From assembly GCA_030693565.1 (NCBI GenBank), contig JAUYAJ010000585.1:1-6427 (forward strand): 6,427 bases of DNA, in the 5' to 3' direction. Source of the DNA: Rubrivivax sp. (lineage in GTDB: Bacteria; Pseudomonadota; Gammaproteobacteria; Burkholderiales; Burkholderiaceae_C). The translations under genes and the position numbers were made by a program. This document shows, piece after piece, positions 1 to 5,987 of this stretch (position 1 is the stretch's first letter; each line of letters starts with the position of its first letter). Below the pieces are notes generated by a model. It was not told the DNA's origin. It saw only the letters and a list, made by a program, of their open reading frames with translations, and made no database searches.

Positions 1-183
1 ACCGGCGAGCTGGCCGCGCGGCTGCGGCCCGGCCAGCGCCAGCCGGGCAGCAATCAGCGCGCCATGGCGGTCCAGCAGCAGGCCTTGGCCTTGCGGCGGC
101 AGCAGCTGCGCCAGCCCGGCCAGCCGCAGCCGCCACCCCGGCGCCGCGCCCGCTGGTCCCTCGATCGTGACTGCCTCGTCCAT
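1..183 (-). CDS. N-terminal fragment of a BTAD/SARP-like transcriptional regulator (runs off the window)
   Basis: The minus strand is open from an ATG at 183 down to base 1, giving 61 residues with no stop, so only the amino end is present. After about 16 non-conserved residues the protein reads WRLRLAGLAQLLPP, then LLLDRHGALIAARLALAGPQPRGQLAG. This pattern (a short 'LrLlG' strand, a basic/hydrophobic helix, 'ALAGPxPRxxLA') is how the winged-helix domain of AfsR/SARP/BTAD-type regulators begins. In that family the helix is normally followed by 'LLWPD', which would lie just outside the window. The start is supported by a GGAGG Shine-Dalgarno at 190-194 with a 6-base spacer. The gene is divergent from the S9 peptidase. 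The rest of the protein (BTAD, TPR, possible ATPase or cyclase domains) cannot be seen, so target and signal are unknown. Confidence 0.62.
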   Translation of the reverse strand, partial: MDEAVTIEGPAGAAPGWRLRLAGLAQLLPPQGQGLLLDRHGALIAARLALAGPQPRGQLAG

Positions 184-189
184 CGGCTG

Positions 190-194
190 CCTCC
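190..194 (-). promoter_or_regulatory. Ribosome binding site deciding the start of the BTAD-like regulator
   Basis: On the minus strand a perfect GGAGG lies 6 bases before the ATG at 183-181. It is the main reason for choosing this start over other positions in the open frame. Confidence 0.65.
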
Positions 195-237
195 GCCCCT
201 GTGGCACCCGCAACAGCAGGCGGCCGACATCGCCATC

Positions 238-266
238 ATTCTGGCCCGGCGTCACCGCAGCGTCAC
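238..266 (-). promoter_or_regulatory. Possible sigma70 promoter for the BTAD-like regulator
   Basis: On the minus strand a -35-like GTGACG (266-261; 4/6 to TTGACA) and a -10-like CAGAAT (243-238; 4/6 to TATAAT) are separated by exactly 17 bp. Transcription would begin near 230, leaving a leader of about 47 bases that includes the GGAGG. The -35 box coincides with one copy of a GTGACG direct repeat (see the repeat at 250-266). Such matches arise by chance in GC-rich DNA, so this is only a candidate. Confidence 0.28.
250..266. repeat. Two CGTCAC direct repeats in 11-bp register in the divergent spacer
   Basis: CGTCAC occurs at 250-255 and again at 261-266, an 11-bp period or about one helical turn. 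On the minus strand the two 11-mers CCGTGACGCTG and CGGTGACGCCG match at 9 of 11 positions. SARP-family regulators are known to bind heptamer direct repeats in 11-bp steps just upstream of a -10 box, and here the repeats end 6 bases before the -10-like box. That makes an autoregulatory site conceivable, but only two copies are present. Confidence 0.3.
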
Positions 267-350
267 GGACTTGTCGTCATAGGGTCTGGGTTCCGGTGTT
301 CGCAGGCCGAGCGGCTATCGTTCGCGCCTGTCACCGATTCCGTGAAGACC

Positions 351-2459
351 ATGACCGTTCACCGCCCCGCCGCCTTGCTCGCCGCCCTGCTCCTGACGCT
401 GAGCACCGCACCGGCGCTGGCCAGCGCCGACGACCCTTATCTGTGGCTCGAAGAAGTCAGCAGCGCCAAAGCGCTGGCCTGGGCCGGCGCCCGCAACGCC
501 GCGGCCGACAAGGAATTTGCTGCCGACCGGCGCTTCGAGCCGCTGCAACAAGAGCTGCTGAAGATCGTCAATTCGCGCGACCGCATCCCGTTCGTGACCC
601 GGATGGGCGAGCACCAGTACAACTTCTGGCGCGACGCCGCCAATCCGCGCGGCCTGTGGCGGCGCGCGACGCTGGCCGAATACCGCAAGCCGCAGCCGGC
701 CTGGGAGACCTTGCTCGACCTCGACGCGCTCGCCACCCGCGAGAGCGAGAACTGGGTCTGGAAAGGCGTCGACTGCCTGCAGCCGGCGCGCGCCGACGAC
801 GCCTACCGGCACTGCATGCTGTCGCTGTCGCGCGGCGGCGCTGACGCCAGCGTGCGGCGCGAATTCGACCTCAGCGCCAAGGCCTTGGTGGTGGGCGGCT
901 TCGCGCTGCCCGAAGCCAAACAAAGCCTGCACTGGAAGGACGCGGACACCCTTTGGGTGCGCAGCGACTTCGGCCCCGGCAGCATGACGAGCTCGGGCTA
1001 CCCGCGCTTCGTCAAGGAATGGCAACGTGGCACGCCGCTGGCGGCTGCGCGCACGGTGTTCGAGGGCCAGGCGAGCGATGTGTCGGTGTGGGCGTGGTCC
1101 GACTGGGAAACCGGCCAGCGCCGCGACTGGGTCGCACGCAGCGTCGCGTTCTGGAACACCGAGCGCTTCGTGCTCGTCGACGGCAAGCCGGTCAAGCTCG
1201 ACCTGCCCACCGACGCCACCCCCCAGGCCTTCAAGGACTGGCTGCTGCTGCGCCTGCGCACGCCCTGGACCGTGGGCGGCGTGACCCACCCGGGCGGCGC
1301 GCTGCTGGCGATCCGTTTTGCCGCCTTCATGCAGGGCGATCGCCAGTTCGAAGCCGTCTACACGCCGAGCGCGCGCCGGGTGCTGGACAACAGCCTGCAC
1401 CAGACCCGCAACGCCGTGCTGCTGACCGAACTCGATTCGGTGCGCCCGCGGCTGTGGGAGCTGCGCCACGACGGCAAGGCCTGGCAGCGCAGCCGGGTCG
1501 AATTGCCCGACAGCGGGCAGATCGCCAACTTGTCGACCTACTGGGCCAGCGACAGCTACTTCTTCACCCACCAGGACTACACGACGCCAACGACGCTGTT
1601 CGCACGCAGCATCGGCGACGCCAGCAGCACGGCGCTGAAGGCGCTGCCGCCTGCCTTCGACGCCAGCGGCATCGTGACCCGGCAGTTCGAAGCGCGCAGC
1701 GCCGACGGCACGCTCATTCCCTACTTCATCGCCATGCGCGAGGGCCTCAAGCTCGACGGCAGCCACCCGACGCTGCTGTACGGCTATGGCGGCTTCGCCG
1801 TGTCCAGGCTGCCGACTTATTCGGGCGTGTTCGGCAAGAGCTGGCTCGAGCCGGGCGGCGTGCTGGTGCTGGCCAACCTGCGCGGCGGCGGCGAGTTCGG
1901 CCCGCAGTGGCACCGCGCGGCGCAAAAAGACAACAAGCAGCGCACCTGGGACGACATGGCGGCGGTGGCCGAAGACCTGATCCGCCGCGGCATCACGCGC
2001 CCGCAGCACCTGGGCATTCTGGGCGGCAGCCAGGGCGGCTTGCTGGTCACCGCGACCATGGTGCAGCGGCCCGAACTGTTCGGCGCCGTGGTGTCGCAGG
2101 TGCCGCTGATCGACATGCTGCGCTATCACAAGCTGCTGGCCGGCGCCTCGTGGATGGCCGAGTACGGCGACCCGGACAAAGCCGACGAGCGTGCCTACAT
2201 CGCCAGGTATTCGCCGTATCAGAACGTCAAGAAAGGCGTCGCCTACCCGCGCACCTTCATCTACACGTCGACCCGTGACGACCGTGTGCACCCGGGCCAC
2301 GCCCGCAAGATGGTCGCGCGCATGGAAGAGCAAGGCCACGACGTGCTGTACTTCGAAAACATCGAAGGCGGCCACGGCGCCGCCGCCGACAACAAGCAGG
2401 CCGCGCGCATGTGGGCGCAGACCTTCAGCTTTCTTTGGAAGCAGTTGGGGGTGCGCTGA
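351..2459 (+). CDS. Exported prolyl oligopeptidase (S9) family serine peptidase
   Basis: A 702-residue protein with the S9 prolyl-oligopeptidase layout: a signal peptide, a large beta-propeller region, and a C-terminal alpha/beta hydrolase from about residue 440. Family members cleave peptides, often after proline, and the propeller restricts entry to short substrates. Residues 1-26 are a typical Sec signal (R5, hydrophobic 7-17, cleavage near ALA or ASA before DDPYLWLEE). The catalytic triad can be placed at Ser560 in GGSQGG, Asp643 in TRDDRVHP and His675 in GGHG. YGYGGF (477-482), a GGGEFG stretch, Trp601 in SWMAEYGDP and Arg645 after the DD pair correspond by motif to the proline-stacking Trp and substrate-binding Arg of prolyl oligopeptidase. 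The ATG at 351 is chosen because it starts the signal peptide; an in-frame GTG at 342 is possible, and neither has a strong Shine-Dalgarno. A periplasmic or secreted location is inferred; the substrate is unknown. Confidence 0.93.
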   Translation: MTVHRPAALLAALLLTLSTAPALASADDPYLWLEEVSSAKALAWAGARNAAADKEFAADRRFEPLQQELLKIVNSRDRIPFVTRMGEHQYNFWRDAANPRGLWRRATLAEYRKPQPAWETLLDLDALATRESENWVWKGVDCLQPARADDAYRHCMLSLSRGGADASVRREFDLSAKALVVGGFALPEAKQSLHWKDADTLWVRSDFGPGSMTSSGYPRFVKEWQRGTPLAAARTVFEGQASDVSVWAWSDWETGQRRDWVARSVAFWNTERFVLVDGKPVKLDLPTDATPQAFKDWLLLRLRTPWTVGGVTHPGGALLAIRFAAFMQGDRQFEAVYTPSARRVLDNSLHQTRNAVLLTELDSVRPRLWELRHDGKAWQRSRVELPDSGQIANLSTYWASDSYFFTHQDYTTPTTLFARSIGDASSTALKALPPAFDASGIVTRQFEARSADGTLIPYFIAMREGLKLDGSHPTLLYGYGGFAVSRLPTYSGVFGKSWLEPGGVLVLANLRGGGEFGPQWHRAAQKDNKQRTWDDMAAVAEDLIRRGITRPQHLGILGGSQGGLLVTATMVQRPELFGAVVSQVPLIDMLRYHKLLAGASWMAEYGDPDKADERAYIARYSPYQNVKKGVAYPRTFIYTSTRDDRVHPGHARKMVARMEEQGHDVLYFENIEGGHGAAADNKQAARMWAQTFSFLWKQLGVR

Positions 2460-2470
2460 GCTTGCGGGCG

Positions 2471-2487
2471 AGGTCTTGCCTATTGCC
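2471..2487 (+). repeat. Solitary copy of a 17-bp dispersed repeat
   Basis: The 17-mer AGGTCTTGCCTATTGCC lies 12 bases after the S9 peptidase stop. It recurs without mismatch at 5988-6004, about 3.5 kb away, as one arm of a long inverted repeat. No second inverted arm is visible near this copy, so it looks like a half-site or remnant. Flanking bases differ between the two copies, so the shared block is exactly 17 bp. Confidence 0.75.
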
Positions 2488-2508
2488 TCCGGCAGATCGG
2501 GCACCTTC

Positions 2509-2545
2509 CGCGGCTCGGGGCTCGGGGCAAGCCCCCGACACCGCG
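2509..2545. terminator. GC-rich hairpin between convergent genes, possible bidirectional terminator
   Basis: CGCGG (2509-2513) pairs with CCGCG (2541-2545). Inside it TCGGGG (at 2515-2520 or, by a duplicated CTCGGGG, at 2522-2527) pairs with CCCCGA (2533-2538). This gives a strong two-part stem between the S9 peptidase stop (2459) and the stop of the opposing PEP-CTERM gene (2568). There is no T-run on either side, so it is not a canonical intrinsic terminator. Position between convergent stops is the main argument. Confidence 0.38.
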
Positions 2546-2567
2546 ACACCCACTCGCCCGCACTGCG

Positions 2568-3716
2568 TCAGCAAGGCGGCCGCTGGCTTCGGCGCCCGCG
2601 GCCCACCCCGGCCATCGCGGCCATCGCGGCCAGGCCCAGCAGCCACAGCGCTGCCGTCGCCGGCTCGGGCACCGGCGTCAGCAGAAAGACATGGGCGTAG
2701 TTGTTGTCGCCTGACACCGAACCCAGACCCAGGATCTGGCCGCGCTCGTTGATGTCCAGGGCATCGCCCAGTTTCCAGAACGCCGAGCCCGCAGGCAGCA
2801 GCGTGTTCAGGTCGGTCACCGCCCAGCTGCCGCCGGGCGCCTGCGTCCACAGCAAGGCACGCCGGTCGTAGCCCTGGTAGTAGGCCCCGCCCACCACCTG
2901 GCCGAGTTCGTTCAAGCCTCGTGCCTCGCCGGTGACGGGCCAGCCCGGCACCGTGGTCACCGGCAGCCAGCTGACGTCAGGCCCCTGCCAGACGAAGGGC
3001 CGATTGCAGCTGTAGCCACCGCAGTTGTAGACGCCATAGCCGGCCACCTGGTAGCGGTCGTTGATCGCCAGCCCGACCGGGCTGTAGCCCGGCAGTTCCG
3101 GAATGATCGAGGTGTGGCCGACGCCGAAGGAGTAACCGGTGCGGTAGCTGTTGTAGACCTGGTTCATCAAGCCCGCGCCAGCGCTGTTGATGGACATGGC
3201 CTCGCCCGAGCCGATGGTCCAGCCCAGGTCGACGCCCAGCGTGGTCATCAGGTAGCCGCCCGTGCCATTGGGCGACCAGCGCAATGCGGTGTCGCCGGTG
3301 TTGCCGACGATCTGGCCGCTGTCGTTGAGGCTGGTCGCGCTGGACGTGAAACCGCCGGTGTAATCAGCGCGTTCGGGCAGGTAACTGCTGGTGCCGTTCT
3401 GCCAGGAGAAGGCGTGCGCGGCGCCCAGCGACCCATCCGTGCCCAGCACCAGATTGCTGTTGTTGATGTCGCGCAGACGCAGGTTGTTCAGACTGCCATC
3501 GGCGCTGCGCACGACGGTGCTGACATAGCCGCCGGCCGATGGTGACCACACCTGGTTGCCAACAACGACCCAGCCGTTGTCGTTGAGTGCCATGTCCCCG
3601 GTGACGGTGGGACCGAGGTCGATGATGGTCCAGCTCGCCGCTGCGGCGCTGCCGGCGACCAGGCTGGTGGCGCACATGGCGATGGCGAGCAGTCTTGGCG
3701 CAGAGCAGTGTGGCAT
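2568..3716 (-). CDS. PEP-CTERM sorting-domain protein with HAF-like repeats
   Basis: A 382-residue exported protein. Residues 1-27 are a signal peptide (R8, hydrophobic core, AAAA before SW). The C-terminus carries the PEP-CTERM signal: P-E-P at 350-352, a hydrophobic segment at about 355-370, then the basic GRGRR at 372-376. This signal is recognised by exosortase (EpsH/XrtA type), which cleaves and anchors or releases proteins at the cell surface, often with exopolysaccharide. Between them are about seven degenerate repeats of the form [LI]N-x-x-G-x-[IV]-x-G, starting near 44, 84, 130, 176, 218, 268 and 322. Most are followed by an aromatic segment such as HAFSWQNG (101-108) or FVWQG (241-245), resembling extracellular HAF repeats. 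C231 and C237 could form a disulfide. The ATG at 3716 is chosen because it begins the signal peptide; no clear Shine-Dalgarno is visible, and an in-frame GTG at 3767 is the alternative. No exosortase gene is in the window. Biological role unknown. Confidence 0.88.
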   Translation of the reverse strand: MPHCSAPRLLAIAMCATSLVAGSAAAASWTIIDLGPTVTGDMALNDNGWVVVGNQVWSPSAGGYVSTVVRSADGSLNNLRLRDINNSNLVLGTDGSLGAAHAFSWQNGTSSYLPERADYTGGFTSSATSLNDSGQIVGNTGDTALRWSPNGTGGYLMTTLGVDLGWTIGSGEAMSINSAGAGLMNQVYNSYRTGYSFGVGHTSIIPELPGYSPVGLAINDRYQVAGYGVYNCGGYSCNRPFVWQGPDVSWLPVTTVPGWPVTGEARGLNELGQVVGGAYYQGYDRRALLWTQAPGGSWAVTDLNTLLPAGSAFWKLGDALDINERGQILGLGSVSGDNNYAHVFLLTPVPEPATAALWLLGLAAMAAMAGVGRGRRSQRPPC

Positions 3717-3831
3717 GTGCACAGCCGAAGTGGTGATGGCAGAAGAGTCTAGGTCTGCACCGCGCACGCAGCTTTGCGGCAGGTCATGGTGGGCGGGTCA
3801 GGCTCACATCCGGCCTTTGCCCTCGCAAACC

Positions 3832-3860
3832 CTGACGATGCCTCGCCCCGTTTGGCTAAT
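3832..3860 (+). promoter_or_regulatory. Possible sigma70 promoter for the receptor-amidohydrolase unit
   Basis: CTGACG (3832-3837; 4/6 to TTGACA) and GCTAAT (3855-3860; 4/6 to TATAAT, ending TAAT) are 17 bp apart, in the 183-bp divergent spacer. Transcription would begin near 3867, about 33 bases before the receptor gene ATG. A palindrome starts at the last base of the -10 box. Box quality is moderate and the assignment rests on spacing and location. Confidence 0.33.
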
Positions 3861-3879
3861 CATGCCGGCTGGCGCATGA
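3860..3879. promoter_or_regulatory. Operator-like inverted repeat TCATGC-N8-GCATGA
   Basis: TCATGC (3860-3865) and GCATGA (3874-3879) are perfect inverted arms with an 8-base spacer. The 20-bp site covers the predicted transcription start of the Bug receptor gene and ends 20 bases before its ATG. Arm length and placement fit a dimeric repressor site, but no regulator gene is next to it in the window and no second copy was seen. It could be chance. Confidence 0.3.
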
Positions 3880-3899
3880 CCCTTGGAGAGCAAAACAAG

Positions 3900-4907
3900 A
3901 TGGATCGCAGAACCTCCCTACAACAACTGGCGCTCAGCGCCATGGCCGTGGCCACTGGCGCGGCATTACCAGGCCTGGCCAGGGCGCAAGATGGCAACTG
4001 GCCCAACAAGCCGCTGCGCATCGTGGTGCCGTTTGCCCCGGGTGGCAGTGCCGACGTGGCCGCGCGCTTCATCGCCCCGCGCCTGAGTGAGCGTCTGGGG
4101 CAAACCGTGACGGTCGACAACCGCCCCGGCGCCGGCGGCACGCTGGCCGTCGGGCAGGTGGCCCGGAACACGCCTGCCGACGGCTACACGGTGGTGCTGG
4201 CAGCGGCCGGGGCGCTGACCATCAGCCCGCACCTGAACCCCAGTCTGGGCTATGACCCGGTGGCGGACCTGGCGCCCATCACCGGCTTTGCCCGCATCCC
4301 GCTAGTGCTGATCGCCAACACCGATGTGCCCGCGGCCAACGCCGACCAGCTCATCAACCTGCTGCGCCAGCAGCCGGGCCGTTTCAGCTATGCAACCACC
4401 GGCAACGGTTCGGCCATGCACCTGGGTGGCGAGAGTTTCAAGGCGCTGACGGACACCTTCGTCGTCCACATCCCCTATCGAGGCAGCGCACCGGCCGTGG
4501 CGGCGGTGATGGCAGGCGAGGTGCAACTGGCCATCGTGGACCTGACCAGCGTGCTGGGCCGCACCGAAGGCACGCGCATCAAGGTCCTGGCACTGCTGGG
4601 CAAGCAGCGCTCCGCGCTGGCCCCTGCGCTGCCGACGCTGGCCGAGGCCACGCAGGGGCGCCTGAAAGAGTTCGACGTCAACGGCTGGTTCGGGCTCTTT
4701 GCACCGGCGCGCACACCCGCCGCGGTGGTGCAGCGCCTCAACACCGAGCTGACGGCGCTGTTGCGCGCCGACGATCTGCGGGAACGCTTCAAGGGCTTCG
4801 GCATCGAGCCGATGCCCACCACGCCACAGGACCTGGGGCAGTTTCTGCGCACCGAACTGGGCAACTACGCCGGCATCGTCAAGCGCGCCGGCATCAAGGC
4901 CGAATGA
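3900..4907 (+). CDS. Bug/TctC-family periplasmic substrate-binding protein (tripartite tricarboxylate transporter receptor)
   Basis: A 335-residue solute receptor. Bug proteins bind small organic acids, often carboxylates or aromatic acids, in the periplasm and deliver them to a TctAB-type membrane permease or act as sensors. The signal peptide spans residues 1-29 (cleavage after ARA, before QDG). Its D-R-R-T-S-L-Q start resembles a twin-arginine motif, so Tat export is possible. Family hallmarks are PLRIVVPFAPGGSAD (38-52), VDNRPGAGG (72-80), the NTPADGYT block, YATTGNGSAMHLGGE and IPYRGSAPA, with full family length. GGAGAG at 3885-3890 lies 9 bases before the chosen ATG; the frame is open upstream, but the earlier starts add a non-signal leader. 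No TctA/TctB permease genes are nearby, typical of the many orphan Bug genes in Burkholderiales. The amidohydrolase 44 bp downstream suggests the ligand is a catabolic substrate, but ligand identity is not readable. Confidence 0.94.
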   Translation: MDRRTSLQQLALSAMAVATGAALPGLARAQDGNWPNKPLRIVVPFAPGGSADVAARFIAPRLSERLGQTVTVDNRPGAGGTLAVGQVARNTPADGYTVVLAAAGALTISPHLNPSLGYDPVADLAPITGFARIPLVLIANTDVPAANADQLINLLRQQPGRFSYATTGNGSAMHLGGESFKALTDTFVVHIPYRGSAPAVAAVMAGEVQLAIVDLTSVLGRTEGTRIKVLALLGKQRSALAPALPTLAEATQGRLKEFDVNGWFGLFAPARTPAAVVQRLNTELTALLRADDLRERFKGFGIEPMPTTPQDLGQFLRTELGNYAGIVKRAGIKAE

Positions 4908-4951
4908 GCGCGGCTGGCTGAACAAGAACCCCTGCACCCGACCTGATCACC

Positions 4952-5931
4952 ATGACCATCATCGACATCCACACGCACATGTTCACGGCCGGCTGGCTGG
5001 AACTGCTCAAGACACGCGGCGGCGCCTTCAACCTGCAGACAAGGCCAGACGGCAAGCAGGAGATCTTTCGCGGCAGCACACCGGTGGTCATCCCGCAGGT
5101 GGGGCACTTCGACTACGAGCTGCGCATTCGCGAGATGGACCGCTATGGCATCGACATGTCGGTCGTCTCGCTCACCTGCCCCAACGTCTACTGGGGCGAC
5201 GAAGAGACCAGCGTGATGGCGGCCAAAGAGTCCAACGACTCGATGGCTGCGGCGCAGGCGCGCTGGCCCGAGCGCATCCGCTGGTTCACTTCCCTGCCCT
5301 GGGAATATCCAGAGCGCGCGGTGCAGGAGCTGCAGCGCAGCGTGGCCAATGGCGCGGTCGGTGTGATGGTGCTGGGCAACATCGCCGGGCGCAGCCTGAC
5401 CGACCCGCTGTTCGCGCCGATCTGGGCTGCCATCGACGACATCGGCCTGCCCGTGCTGGTGCATCCGACCGACCCCCTGGGTGCCGAAGCCATGGGCATT
5501 GCACCGCACAACCTGTTCTGGTCCGTCGGCTTCACTTATGACACCACGCTGGCCATCAGCAAGATGATCTTCAGCGGATTCTTCGACCGCTACCCCCACT
5601 TGAAGGTCATCGCATCCCATGGCGGCGGCACCTTGCCCTACCTGGTGGGCCGGTTCGAGATGGGTGACAGGTCGAGTTCCAGCACCTGCGCGAGATGAAA
5701 CGCAAGCCCAGCGACTACCTGCGCCACATCTACTACGACTCGATCACCTACGACCTGGCGCCGCTGAAGTACCTGCTGGATGTGGCCGGCACCAGCCAGG
5801 TGATGCTGGGGACGGACTGGCCGCACCGGGTGCACGAGGCCGATGTCGCCGTGTCGCGGCTTGATGCCCTGCCCAAGGCCGACCGCGCCGCCATCTGCGA
5901 AGGCAACGCCAGGCGCATCTTCAAGCTCTGA
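4952..5931 (+). pseudogene. ACMSD-like amidohydrolase (Amidohydro-rel/amidohydrolase_2), interrupted by a one-base frameshift
   Basis: Translation from ATG 4952 gives a TIM-barrel amidohydrolase related to the ACMSD/decarboxylase group, whose members decarboxylate or hydrolyse ring-cleavage and aromatic acids using one divalent metal. Visible metal ligands are His7 and His9 (IDIHTH), His171 (VLVHPTDP) and His223 (ASHGGG). After RFEMGDR at about 5669 the frame runs into a TGA at 5696-5698, giving 248 residues. The remaining family sequence (VEFQHLREMKRKPSDYLR to GTDWPHR, ending IFKL) continues in another frame from about 5668 to the stop at 5929-5931. It includes the conserved Asp of GTDWPH (residue 289 if repaired). 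Restoring one base near 5665-5672, for example to read GAC CAG GTC (Asp-Gln-Val), gives a 326-residue protein of normal length. The first fragment lacks the Asp and should be inactive. The break could be a real mutation or a sequencing error, and a very recent event is likely because both halves are otherwise intact. It probably shares a transcript with the upstream receptor gene; no clear Shine-Dalgarno precedes 4952. Exact substrate is not predictable. Confidence 0.86.
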
Positions 5932-5936
5932 GTCAA

Positions 5937-5957
5937 GCGCTGGGCGTGTGCCAGCGC
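5937..5957 (+). terminator. Hairpin after the amidohydrolase, possible terminator
   Basis: GCGCTGG (5937-5943) and CCAGCGC (5951-5957) form a perfect 7-bp stem with a 7-base loop, starting 6 bases after the amidohydrolase stop. The following bases are G-rich and not a T-run, so it would be a weak intrinsic terminator or an mRNA 3'-end protecting hairpin. Confidence 0.4.
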
Positions 5958-5987
5958 CGTGGGGGCGGGGTCCGTGGGGGCGGGGTC
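5958..5987. repeat. Perfect tandem duplication of a 15-bp G-rich unit
   Basis: CGTGGGGGCGGGGTC occurs at 5958-5972 and again, directly abutting and without mismatch, at 5973-5987. The second copy runs into the GTCAGGTCTTGCC arm of the adjacent inverted repeat and overlaps it by three bases. The unit contains runs of five and four G's, so this 30-bp block has four G-runs and could fold as a G-quadruplex on the plus strand. It appears to be the outer edge of the palindromic element. Confidence 0.85.

Noticed and set aside
64..844. Plus-strand open frames across the divergent spacer and the start of the peptidase gene
   Set aside because: They are Arg/Pro-rich and lack domains or ribosome sites. 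The minus-strand regulator start and the peptidase signal peptide account for the same DNA.
953..2278. A 441-codon plus-strand frame inside the S9 peptidase gene
   Set aside because: Arg/Ala/Gly/Pro-rich with no family motifs, and it overlaps the conserved hydrolase domain in another frame.
315..2549. A 744-codon open frame antisense to nearly all of the S9 peptidase gene
   Set aside because: Its translation is low-complexity (rich in Ala, Gly, Arg, His, Val) with no recognisable domain. The frame is the usual GC-rich shadow of a strongly coding gene with G/C in third positions, while the sense strand has a complete catalytic triad.
3114..3545. A 143-codon plus-strand frame antisense to the PEP-CTERM gene
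   Set aside because: Ala/Gly/Val-rich shadow opposite the repeat region, with no start signal or homology pattern.
3782..3881. GGTCATG (3782-3788) and CATGACC (3875-3881) as a long-range operator pair
   Set aside because: Only 7 bp, 86 bases apart, with no further support; chance is likely.
5642..5698. Programmed -1 frameshifting to make the full amidohydrolase
   Set aside because: The region between the two frames has no X-XXY-YYZ slippery heptamer and no A- or T-run, and this enzyme family is not known to use recoding. A one-base deletion or sequencing error explains it better.
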